From Enorma phocaeensis (GTDB lineage Bacteria; Actinomycetota; Coriobacteriia; Coriobacteriales; Coriobacteriaceae), in NCBI RefSeq assembly GCF_016901575.1, contig NZ_JACJKQ010000007.1, positions 1 to 64,000 of the forward strand: a stretch of DNA of 64,000 bases, written 5' to 3'. The translations under genes and the position numbers were made by a program. Below the pieces are notes generated by a model that had not been told where the DNA came from, did no database searches, and saw nothing but the letters and a program-made list of their open reading frames with translations. Position 1 is the stretch's first letter. Each line of letters opens with the position of its first letter. Positions 51,311 to 61,103 of the stretch are shown one piece after another.

Positions 51311-53305
51311 CTAGCGCGTCTGCTTGATGCCCAGCGTCGAGAGCGCGCTCGACATGATGGTGCGAAACGGAATCGCCGCCGCGTTCGATCCTGCCGGGGT
51401 GCCGTCGAGCGTGATGTAGACGGCCACCGCCGGGTCGCTCGCCGGGGCAAACCCCAAGAACGACGCCATGTATATGTTGGCCTCGTAGCCGCCCGACTCG
51501 CTCGCGCGCTCGGCGGTGCCGGTCTTGCCGGCAACGTCGTATCCCGGCACCTGGCCGTAGACGCCCGTGCCCTCGTCCACGACGGTCACCATCATGGAGG
51601 TCACCTGCGAGGCGGTCTCCTCGCTGACCACCTGGGTCTCCCCGTCCGACCAGTCGACCTCCTCGCCCTCGCTCGACTTCAAGAAGTGCGGCGTGCAGCA
51701 CACGCCCTTGTTGGCCATGGCGCACACGGCGCGCATGGTCTCGATGGGGGCGATGGCGATGCCCTGGCCGAAGGACATCGAGCCCAGGCTCGAGCCGTCG
51801 TACTCGTCGCGCTCGCGCACGATGCCCGCCGACTCGCCCGGGAAGTCGATGCCGGAGTTGTGGCCGATGCCGTAGGTGTCGAGGTACTCGGCGAAGCGGT
51901 CGGCGCCGATCTTCTCGCCCACGAGCACCATGCCCGTGTTCGAGGAGCGGCGCATGATCTCGCGCAGGGTCATGGTCATGCCATAGGGGCGCTTGTCGGC
52001 GTCGGCGACCCAGTCGTCGCCCACCTGGATGGTCGCCGGCACCTCGAAGGTGGTGTCGGGCGTCACGAGCCCCAGCTCGATCGCCATGCCCGAGACCAGG
52101 GTCTTGAACACCGATCCCGGCTCGTAGGCGTCGGTCACCACGCGCAGGTTCATGTCGGCGGCGTTGGTGTTGGAGAGGTCCGTCTGGTCGTAGGTGGGAT
52201 ACGAGCAGCACGCGAGGATCTCGCCGGTCGTGGGGTCGGTCACGATCGCGGAGCCATACTGGGTGTCGGTCTCCTCCACCGACTGCGCGAGGGCCTCCTC
52301 GGCCACGCGCTGGATGTTGATGTCCAGGGTGAGCACGATGTCGATGCCGTCGCGCGCCGCCACCTTCTCGTAGGCGCCGCCGGCGATGTATGAGCCGTCG
52401 CGCGCACGCTCGCGCACGATGGAGCCGTTCTCGCCCGTCAGGATGTCGTTGTACTGCGCCTCGAGGCCCGAGACGCCCTCGTTGTCCATGTTCACCACGC
52501 CGAGCACCTGCGAGGCGAGGTTGCCGTAAGGGTAGACGCGCTTGATGGTCTGCTCGAACTCAATGCCGGCGATCTCGCGGGCGGCGAGCTCGTCGGCGAT
52601 CTCTTGGTCGACCTGGCGCTGGATGTAGGCGAAGGTTGTGTCGCGCCCCACCTTCTCGCGCGCCTCGTCCTCGTCGACGCCCAGCACCTCGACGAGCGCC
52701 GCCACGGCCTCGTCCTCGTCATCGATGAGCTGCGGGTTCACGTAGACGTTCTGGCACTCGACGCTCGATGCGAGCACGTTGCCGTTGCGGTCGTAGATGG
52801 TGCCGCGCTTGGCATAGAGAGTCTGGCTCGACACGCGGCGCTCGTCGGCGCGCTCGCGGTAGGTCTCGGCGTTCACCACCTGGTAGTCAAGCAGGCGCCA
52901 CACGCCGGCGGCCAGGCCGACCCCCAGCGCGGCCGCGACCACGGTGCGGCGGGAGACCGCCTCGTGGGCGAGGTCGCTATGGAACATGTCGGTCACGGGG
53001 CGCTGCGAGCGGCCCGACCTCGGGGGCCTGGGGCCGCCGCCGTCGTAGCCGGAGCCCCCGCCCATGCCCGACCCGCCGCGGGGGCCGGAGCCGCCCGCGT
53101 AGCCGGAGCCTCCGCGCTCGAAGCGGCCGCGCGCAGACCCCGAGCCGCCGTAGCCCCGAGAGCCGCCGCGGCCAGAACCTGCGCTGCGAGCAACGCCGCC
53201 CCCCTGGGAGCGGCGGTATCCGTTGTCATATCTGTTGTCGTCGCGGCCGCCGCGAGCGTCGCCTCGACGCCCGCCGCCCGGCCCTCGGTATGTGTCCCGC
53301 GTCAT
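51311..53305 (-). CDS. ftsI: FtsI class B penicillin-binding protein with a Gly/Arg-rich N-tail
   Basis: The 664-residue transpeptidase has SxxK EPGSVFKTL near 397, SxN RRSSNTGM near 453 and KTG AGKTGTAE near 593. A membrane helix (about 117-137) is preceded by a roughly 100-residue cytoplasmic tail of Gly, Arg and Ser repeats (GGS, RGG) with many aromatic Tyr. The pedestal domain starts RGTIYDRNGNVLA. It cross-links septal peptidoglycan with FtsW. The start is 19 bases after the ftsL-like gene. Confidence 0.92.
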   Translation of the reverse strand: MTRDTYRGPGGGRRGDARGGRDDNRYDNGYRRSQGGGVARSAGSGRGGSRGYGGSGSARGRFERGGSGYAGGSGPRGGSGMGGGSGYDGGGPRPPRSGRSQRPVTDMFHSDLAHEAVSRRTVVAAALGVGLAAGVWRLLDYQVVNAETYRERADERRVSSQTLYAKRGTIYDRNGNVLASSVECQNVYVNPQLIDDEDEAVAALVEVLGVDEDEAREKVGRDTTFAYIQRQVDQEIADELAAREIAGIEFEQTIKRVYPYGNLASQVLGVVNMDNEGVSGLEAQYNDILTGENGSIVRERARDGSYIAGGAYEKVAARDGIDIVLTLDINIQRVAEEALAQSVEETDTQYGSAIVTDPTTGEILACCSYPTYDQTDLSNTNAADMNLRVVTDAYEPGSVFKTLVSGMAIELGLVTPDTTFEVPATIQVGDDWVADADKRPYGMTMTLREIMRRSSNTGMVLVGEKIGADRFAEYLDTYGIGHNSGIDFPGESAGIVRERDEYDGSSLGSMSFGQGIAIAPIETMRAVCAMANKGVCCTPHFLKSSEGEEVDWSDGETQVVSEETASQVTSMMVTVVDEGTGVYGQVPGYDVAGKTGTAERASESGGYEANIYMASFLGFAPASDPAVAVYITLDGTPAGSNAAAIPFRTIMSSALSTLGIKQTR

Positions 53306-53324
53306 GTTGCTGGGGCCTCCGTCA

Positions 53325-53828
53325 CTACTGGACCTGTACCGCCGCGTCCGTCGCGCCGTCGGCGGCGTCTTGGGTCTGTGCGTCCTGGGCCACCGGGTCG
53401 CTCACGTCCACCGTCACGGTCTCCTCGGGCTCGACCATGCCGAGGGTGCTCGTGGCAAGGTCGCGCACACGGGTGTCGGCGCCGTAGACCGAGCGCATGA
53501 CCTCGAGGCTCGACGAGGTGTCCTGCGCGGCCTCGAGCTCGTTTGTGGCCGCGGCGCTCGCGTTCAGGGTGGCGGCGGTCGCGCTCGCGATGGTAACACG
53601 GGCGACGCCGATCACGCAGAACAGCGCCACCAGGATGCAGAAAATCTTGACCACGTGGGTGAAGGCGGGGCTCACCGCCTGGTTCGCCTCGCGCGCCGCT
53701 CCGGTGTATACGTCGAAGCGGGGACGCTCCCCCGCCCGGGGCGCACGGGGCGTGCCGAGCGGGGACATGGGCGCCGGTGCGGCCTGCATATCATAGGCGA
53801 ATGCTGCGTTTGAGGTGTTGATACCCAT
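53325..53828 (-). CDS. ftsL: FtsL-like single-helix division protein
   Basis: The 167-residue protein has a cytoplasmic Pro/Arg-rich part, one membrane helix (about 64-85) and a short extracytoplasmic coiled-coil-like stretch ending in the FtsL-type EVMRSVYGADTRVRDLATSTLGMVEP. FtsL/DivIC proteins link FtsQ to FtsI/FtsW. Sequence similarity is weak; the call rests on position between rsmH and ftsI plus layout. The ATG at 53828 is used; an ATG six codons earlier lacks a ribosome site. Confidence 0.75.
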   Translation of the reverse strand: MGINTSNAAFAYDMQAAPAPMSPLGTPRAPRAGERPRFDVYTGAAREANQAVSPAFTHVVKIFCILVALFCVIGVARVTIASATAATLNASAAATNELEAAQDTSSSLEVMRSVYGADTRVRDLATSTLGMVEPEETVTVDVSDPVAQDAQTQDAADGATDAAVQVQ

Positions 53829-53924
53829 GATATGCGGCCTCCCCATCCCTTGGATGTGTGTAGTGCGTTTAAGCTGCGTCTATGGTGTGGCGGGATGGGG
53901 CCACGAAGCGCGCCGCCAGGAGGG

Positions 53925-54890
53925 TCAAATCCGTTGGGCGACGCGTATCTTGGCCGATCTCGCACGCGGGTTGCCCTCGACCTCCTCGGCCGATGCAACC
54001 AGCGGTTTGCGGGTGATGACGTCAAGTACCGGCACGTTGCCGCACACGCAGACCGGAATGTCCGGAGGGCAGGTGCAGCCCCGGCTCATCTCCTGGAACA
54101 GGCGCTTGACGATGCGGTCCTCGAGCGAGTGGTACGAGATGACGCACATGCGCCCTCCCGGGTTCAGCCAGCGGACCGCCGCCTCGAGCCCCCGCTCGAG
54201 CACCTCGAGCTCATGGTTGACCTCGATGCGGATCGCCTGGAAGCTCTTGCGGGCGGGGTGGTGCCCGTGCCGGCGCGCCGCGGCGGGTATGGCCGCCTTG
54301 ATCGCGTCGACGAGCTCTCCCGTGGTGCAGATGGGCTCCTTCTGCCTGCGGCGGCAGATCTCGCGGGCTATCTGGCTCGCGAACTTCTCCTCGCCGTAGA
54401 CGCGAAGAATCCGGGCGAGGTCGGCTTCGGTATAGGTGTTGATGACCTCTGCTGCGTTTAAGGGGTTGTTACCCGGATCCATCCGCATATCAAGGGGGGC
54501 GTCCTCGTGATACGAGAAGCCCCGTCCAGGGATATCGAGCTGCGGGCTCGAAACGCCCAGGTCGAACAGGATGCCGTCGACGCCCGGCACCTCGGCCGAG
54601 CACAGAAGCTCGTCGAGGTCTCCGAAGTTGCCCTTCAGAAGCCGGTGCGGGGTGTGGGGCGCCTCCCGGTCAAGCCGGTCGGATGCCGCCGCGAGCGCCA
54701 TGTCGTCCTGATCGATACCTATGAGCAGGCCCTCAGCGCCCACCGCGCGTGCCATATGCACCGAGTGGCCGGCGCCGCCGAGCGTGCAGTCGCACACCAC
54801 GGCTCCCGGGACGAGCTGCAGGGTGTCGAGCACTTCCTGGAGCATGACGGGTTCATGCCGATATGCTTGTGTCAACGTTCCCGTGGCCAT
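53925..54890 (-). CDS. rsmH: 16S rRNA (cytosine-1402-N4) methyltransferase
   Basis: The 321-residue protein has the RsmH motifs HEPVMLQEVLDTL, DCTLGGAGHSVHMARAV, GIDQDDMALAAA, LFDLGVSSPQLD, RGFSYHEDAPLDMRMD and SYHSLEDRIVKRLF. It methylates C1402 in the ribosomal P site. A cysteine-rich patch follows (CTCPPDIPVCVCG). The ATG follows AAAGGGGGA, 20 bases after the mraZ stop. Confidence 0.95.
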   Translation of the reverse strand: MATGTLTQAYRHEPVMLQEVLDTLQLVPGAVVCDCTLGGAGHSVHMARAVGAEGLLIGIDQDDMALAAASDRLDREAPHTPHRLLKGNFGDLDELLCSAEVPGVDGILFDLGVSSPQLDIPGRGFSYHEDAPLDMRMDPGNNPLNAAEVINTYTEADLARILRVYGEEKFASQIAREICRRRQKEPICTTGELVDAIKAAIPAAARRHGHHPARKSFQAIRIEVNHELEVLERGLEAAVRWLNPGGRMCVISYHSLEDRIVKRLFQEMSRGCTCPPDIPVCVCGNVPVLDVITRKPLVASAEEVEGNPRARSAKIRVAQRI

Positions 54891-54910
54891 GTGCGTCCCC
54901 CTTTCGAACC

Positions 54911-55339
54911 TTACGAGAAGAACAGCGCCATGAGCTTGTCTTGCGACTCAGCAAGGCGCGCGTTCCACGTCGCGCGGTCCCAGACCTCGAGGTGGTCGGC
55001 GTTGCCCACCACCGTGACCTCGCGCGAGAGGTGCTTGCTCGCGCGCAAGGTGTCCGAGAGGCCGATACGCGAGGCGGAGTCGATATCCATCGGCGCCGCC
55101 ATCGCGTTGAGCATACGTCTGAGATCCTGGTCTTCCGGGCTGCGCGGGTTGAATCCCCCACGCTTCTCGAAAAGGCTGTCGACCCAGTTCCCATACTCGC
55201 TCTCAGAGAACACGTACAGGGCCTCGACATCCGGAGCGGGCAGAACGCGAACATGCTCACCGAGTTCGTTGCGGACGGCTGCAGGCAGGGAAAGGCGACC
55301 CTTGGCATCGAGATTGCGCTCGTATGTGCCGGTCAGCAT
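54911..55339 (-). CDS. mraZ: MraZ, transcriptional regulator of the division cluster
   Basis: The 142-residue protein has two SpoVT/AbrB-like repeats: NLDAKGRLSLPAAVR near 8-22 and SASRIGLSDTLRASKHLSREVTVVG near 85-108, the DxKGR/DxxGR pattern of MraZ. MraZ binds direct repeats at its own promoter. Such repeats are visible at 55430-55464. The ATG at 55339 or the GTG just before it may start translation; the AGGAGG is 9-12 bases away. Confidence 0.93.
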   Translation of the reverse strand: MLTGTYERNLDAKGRLSLPAAVRNELGEHVRVLPAPDVEALYVFSESEYGNWVDSLFEKRGGFNPRSPEDQDLRRMLNAMAAPMDIDSASRIGLSDTLRASKHLSREVTVVGNADHLEVWDRATWNARLAESQDKLMALFFS

Positions 55340-55413
55340 CACTGCCGCACCCCTCCTCTCGGTTACTCGGCGGGTATGTGCGCGGAGAACCACTCCGCCT
55401 GTCGACGGTTTTA

Positions 55414-55442
55414 ATCTTATGGTCTGGCGTCCCCCGGTGCAA
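55414..55442 (-). promoter_or_regulatory. promoter of the division cluster
   Basis: TTGCAC (55442-55437), a 17-bp spacer and TAAGAT (55419-55414) on the minus strand make a good housekeeping promoter, about 70 bases before the mraZ start. Its -35 overlaps the MraZ pentamers. Confidence 0.7.
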
Positions 55443-55464
55443 CACTTTTTCCCACTCTCTCCCC
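55430..55464 (-). promoter_or_regulatory. four MraZ-box pentamers
   Basis: On the minus strand GGGGA, TGGGA, TGTTG and GGGGA lie at 55464-55460, 55454-55450, 55444-55440 and 55434-55430, each separated by exactly 5 bases. This is the MraZ operator layout, overlapping the -35 of the mraZ promoter and therefore repressive. Confidence 0.7.
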
Positions 55465-56036
55465 CAGCGGTACTATTTGACCCCTCGGCGTCGCACAGAA
55501 CACCTATTCGGAGGGTGTCACAGCGATACTAGATATTGTGTTGTTATGCCCGTTTTATGCCCAGATATCGGGCGGCGCACGGGAACCTAAACCTTCGAGT
55601 TGAGGTTGAACCGATTTTTGGCACCTCTTCGGGAGTTGTGTCGAAACAAAGAACCCGCAGGTCAGAGCGGTGGGAGACGGTGGGGACGCTGTGTGGCGAA
55701 CGTGTGGGGCACGCCTGAGGACACACGGCCCGCCGCAGGTGCGATCCGACAACTATATATGGTACCAAACGCCCCCCTCAGGACCCACCGTCGTCCTCCC
55801 ACCCGCTCCCACCGGCGTGCCCACCTGCTCCCGCAGCTGTGTCCCCATGCTCCGCCGGCACGTCTGTAAGCGCACCCACACGACAAGGGAACCGAATGGT
55901 CAATGCAGGCGTCCCCTGGGCACGGCCCGCGCGCCCCCGGAGCGGGCTGCGAGGACCGGCGTTCGCCCTGCCGGCCCCAGCCTCCGGGGATGCGGCTGCT
56001 CGCGAGACGGCGCTGCTTTGCAACAGAAACCCGCCC
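55465..56036. other. gene-free region between the mraZ promoter and xerD (572 bases)
   Basis: No gene is seen. It contains further TGGGN-N5-TGGGN pairs, one on the plus strand (55671-55685) and one on the minus strand (55797-55811), around a TATAT-rich stretch at 55752-55762. Otherwise it is featureless to me. Confidence 0.5.
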
Positions 56037-57059
56037 TTACGCCCGGGGGTGCGCCGCGAGATAGACCTCGCGCAGCTGGGTGCGGTCCACATGGGTGTAG
56101 ATCTGCGTGGTCGAGATGTCGGCGTGGCCCAAGATCTCCTGCAGCACGCGCAGGTCCGCGCCGCCGGCGAGCATGTGGGTGGCAAACGAATGGCGCAGCG
56201 TGTGCGGATGCAGCCCCTCGATCCCAACCGTCGCGCCATAGCGCTCGCAGGTGGCATAGACCGTCTGGCGCGAGATGCGGCCGCCGTTCTTGTTGAGAAA
56301 CACCGCGGCGCCCACGCCTCCCCTGCGGGCGTGCGCGGCAAGCTCGGCGCGCGGTCCCGCCAGATAGTCGGAAAGGGCGCGCTCCGCGCTGCCCATGATG
56401 GGCACCAGGCGCTCCTTGGACCCCTTGCCAAAGACGCGCAGATACTCCTCGTCCAGATACAGGTCCCTCAGGTCGAGCCCCGTGAGCTCGCTCACGCGCA
56501 GGCCGCATCCGTAGAGCACCTCGAGTATCGCGCGGTCGCGCGCGCCCGCCGCGGTCGCGGGAAAGGGCTGCTCCAGCAGGGCGCGCGCGTCCTCTATAGA
56601 TATGTAGTCGGGCAGGCGCTCGCCCTTTCGGGGAAGCCTGATGGTCGCCGTGGGATGGACCTCGGTCAGGCCCTCGCGCACCAAGAAGCGATGGAAGCCC
56701 TTCACAGCCGAAAGCGCGCGCTCCACGGACGAGTCGGCATAGCCCCCCTCGCGCCGGTCGGCGACGAACGCCTCCACGTCGGCGCGCGTCACCGCATCGG
56801 GATCAGCCACGTCTCGCGAGGCAAGAAACGCCACGTAGGTTGTAAGGTCGCGCCGATAGGCGGCGACCGTGTTGGGAGAGAGGTTGCGCTCCACGGAGAG
56901 ATGGTCGAGAAAGACGCCGAGGTCCCGCTCGAGCTCCGTGTGCGGCAGCGCGGACCCCCGGGCGGCAGGCGGCGAGGCCCGCCGGGGCGAGGACGCCCCC
57001 GCCCCGGCAGAAGCCGGAGACGGGGGCGCGGGCACGTCTCTGTCGGGGCGCCTGCTCAC
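56037..57059 (-). CDS. xerD: tyrosine recombinase XerD
   Basis: The 340-residue protein has all catalytic residues: Arg in [13 protein letters not shown], Lys in [22 protein letters not shown] with His/Arg, His in [14 protein letters not shown], and the nucleophile Tyr in the same motif. The N-terminal SAM-like core-binding domain ([26 protein letters not shown]) is preceded by about 40 Pro/Ala-rich residues. It resolves chromosome dimers. The start is GTG and weak; it follows pyrG by 7 bases. It is not a phage integrase. Confidence 0.9.
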   Translation of the reverse strand: MSRRPDRDVPAPPSPASAGAGASSPRRASPPAARGSALPHTELERDLGVFLDHLSVERNLSPNTVAAYRRDLTTYVAFLASRDVADPDAVTRADVEAFVADRREGGYADSSVERALSAVKGFHRFLVREGLTEVHPTATIRLPRKGERLPDYISIEDARALLEQPFPATAAGARDRAILEVLYGCGLRVSELTGLDLRDLYLDEEYLRVFGKGSKERLVPIMGSAERALSDYLAGPRAELAAHARRGGVGAAVFLNKNGGRISRQTVYATCERYGATVGIEGLHPHTLRHSFATHMLAGGADLRVLQEILGHADISTTQIYTHVDRTQLREVYLAAHPRA

Positions 57060-57066
57060 CGGCGCC

Positions 57067-58824
<1,758 letters not shown>

Positions 58825-58996
58825 TCACGCGCATGAAACGGTTGGGACCAGCGGGACGCGGGACGCGGCAACCATACAGTCCGCGGTGCGCGCTGGCAGA
58901 CGCGACCCGTCGATGCGCCACACGCTGCCACCGGGGACAAACGAGCGCAACCTGCCTGCACGCTGACTGGCCACGAGCCGGACAACGGGCACAAGA

Positions 58997-59035
58997 TTGG
59001 CTGCTCAGCTGGAGCCATATTCGCTGAGCAGCCAA
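58997..59035 (-). terminator. hairpin overlapping the end of the DUF2207-like gene
   Basis: A perfect 13-bp stem (58997-59009 with 59023-59035, 13-nt loop) covers the last ten codons and the stop of the minus-strand gene. No long T-run follows, so termination is plausible but not certain. Confidence 0.5.
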
Positions 59036-60177
59036 CTGTTACGGATAAGATAGGCCGAGCGCAGCATGCCCACCGGCGTGATGAGGCGCTTTCCTCCCAG
59101 ACGGCGGCCTCCAGCCAATCGCGACCTGCGAAGCGGCACGCCCTCGAGCTTCACGGCTCCCCCGTCCGACCAGTCAGCGGCCAGCCGCTCCAGCGAGGCA
59201 TCGCCCATCTGACGTGCGAGCTGGGCAAGTTCCCCCTCGTCGAAATCCAACACCACCGCGAACTCCAGGAGCCGTCCGGCATCCCGCCCCGAAAGACCAA
59301 TGCGCTCCCCCGCTTCCAGCGCGTGCTCGATCCGTGCGCGCAGCGCATCAAGGCGAACCGCTACCCGTGCGCCCGCAGGCGTGAGGCTGCGCTTGCGGGG
59401 GCTGACACCCCGCATACCAAGGTACAACGAGCTCGCCACGTAAATGAGAAAGGCGCAGACGGAGGGCACGCCCATCGCAAACCAGATGGCGCCCACAAGC
59501 CCCACGATTACAAACACCACCGCCCAACCGTTGTACCGGTCCGAGGCTCGCGTGTCCTCAGATAGCGTGAGGCCTGCCTGTCGAGAGGCCTGCTCAAGCG
59601 CCGTTTCATACGCGCGCACGTTGGCCGCTTGATCCTCGTAGGTCCACGTCCGGTTGTCAAGCGCCTCGCGCATGGTGAGGCGCGTGCTCCCCGTACAGAA
59701 AAGAGTCTTCATCGCCGCGCGGCCAAGGGCATCCTTGTCGCGCCCTCGACCGCAGGAGCGCACCACGGCGCCGCCCTCGCTGGGGTCGCCGCGCTCGATG
59801 CGCAGCGCGCCCTCGCGCACAAGGCGAAGCGCGGTCGCGGCAAAGGCATTCGCGAGCAAATCGTAGTCCACGACGCAGGCAACCTCGTCTGCCTCGAATC
59901 CCGGGGCCATAAGGTGGTCCCACGTCTCGTCGGCGTGGCCGTGGGTCCGCTCGGCTGTCTCCGCAGCGGCGCGCTCGCGGCGCTCGGCAGCCTCGCGGTC
60001 CGCACGCATCCATCGAACCATCAGATACGATGCCGCACCATATATGCCCGCCATGGCGAGCGTGAGCACCGCCGTCGCCGCGAGGTCTGCCCCTGCGCCC
60101 AGCGCGGACGCAAACGCACCCGCCAACGCCGTGCGGACGCCTGCCCACAAGAACAGCAACTGCGCCATGACCTCCAT
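59005..60177 (-). CDS. DUF2207-like membrane protein of unknown function
   Basis: The 390-residue protein has N-terminal hydrophobic segments (about 1-25 and 32-58), a soluble part with Cys/Gly and R/E-rich helices, a second pair of helices near 215-255 and a C-terminal soluble segment starting SPRKRSLTPAGARVAVRLDALRARIE, which recalls the C-terminal part of DUF2207 proteins. The large N-terminal extracellular domain of that family is absent. The ATG follows GAAGGG. Confidence 0.55.
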   Translation of the reverse strand: MEVMAQLLFLWAGVRTALAGAFASALGAGADLAATAVLTLAMAGIYGAASYLMVRWMRADREAAERRERAAAETAERTHGHADETWDHLMAPGFEADEVACVVDYDLLANAFAATALRLVREGALRIERGDPSEGGAVVRSCGRGRDKDALGRAAMKTLFCTGSTRLTMREALDNRTWTYEDQAANVRAYETALEQASRQAGLTLSEDTRASDRYNGWAVVFVIVGLVGAIWFAMGVPSVCAFLIYVASSLYLGMRGVSPRKRSLTPAGARVAVRLDALRARIEHALEAGERIGLSGRDAGRLLEFAVVLDFDEGELAQLARQMGDASLERLAADWSDGGAVKLEGVPLRRSRLAGGRRLGGKRLITPVGMLRSAYLIRNSWLLSEYGSS

Positions 60178-61040
60178 CGCATCCCTTCAGTTGGATTGCC
60201 CTGGGGCTCAGCCCCAATGCTCCCTCTTCTTGAGGGTACGTCGTGAGGCGTGCGCGTTCCGTAAAGCACCTGTAAGGCTTGTGCGTGCGGACGTTTCGAC
60301 CCGGCCTTTGGAATCCTGCCAGGGCGCGCGGATGCCAGTCGTTTGAGCGTAAGGCACCCGGCCCAGCGCTGCTTGCGGCCCGACTTGCACAGCATTGTAC
60401 CTGCTGCCGCCCCGAGTGAGCCGGCCATGATGGTGCCGGCAGGGCCCGCTGGCCGCGCGGGCGCGCCCCTTCGAGCATGGGCGAGCCGCCTGTTCGCGGT
60501 CTGCCCGCTCACGCCCATCTAGTTGGCCGCCTCGGCGACGCCGACGCCCGACCCCGCGCGGGAGACAAGGGCCTCCCGGCATCTGGACGTGAGCCTTGCG
60601 TTGAGATGGCCCCTTTGCTGCAAGACTGAACAACCCACAGCATGCTGGGCCATCCCTATTTGTCACCTCTTGGACGCAAACAACGTCTTGGCGCTAAACG
60701 GCTCGCGTCCAGTTGTGGGCCGCAGCCCAAAACGCTTCGCCTTTCCGATATGGTAACGGCAGCTTCAAAGTAGCCATAAAAATGACCACGCCTCTGCCCG
60801 CAAGTTTCTTAACAGCAAGGCACCACCTACTTGAATCATGCCCCCAACATGTCGGAAAGGTGAATCGATTTTCACCAAGCTCGTCACCATCAATGAATGA
60901 AGCAGGGCGCCATCGGCAGAACGCGCAAACGCACGAACAAGACGCTGGCAGGCGCCCCATGAACCTCGGGCAGACCTCAAGCGCGAAATGTGCCACGCGA
61001 CACATAGCGAGCACTCCGCTCGCAAATGCAGGCCATGAAA
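60178..61040. other. gene-poor region (863 bases)
   Basis: I can support no gene. Open frames of 86-152 codons on the minus strand lack ribosome sites and recognisable products. The part from about 60690 to 60950 is less GC-rich than its surroundings, which may indicate a decayed or acquired gene. No tRNA, repeat array or insertion sequence end is visible. Confidence 0.4.
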
Positions 61041-61066
61041 GAGGGCCGCCCGGACGGACGGCCCTC
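61041..61066 (-). terminator. terminator after the SGNH/SLH protein gene
   Basis: An 11-bp GC stem with one G-T pair (61041-61051 with 61056-61066) is followed on the minus strand by TTTC, just past the stop at 61104. Confidence 0.7.
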
Positions 61067-61103
61067 ACCAGGGATTACTGTTTGCCCGGCAAGGACGACG
61101 CCG

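Noticed and set aside
56037-57059. xerD as a phage or island integrase
   Set aside because: It is the chromosomal XerD type beside pyrG and the division cluster, with no phage genes, att repeats or tRNA nearby.
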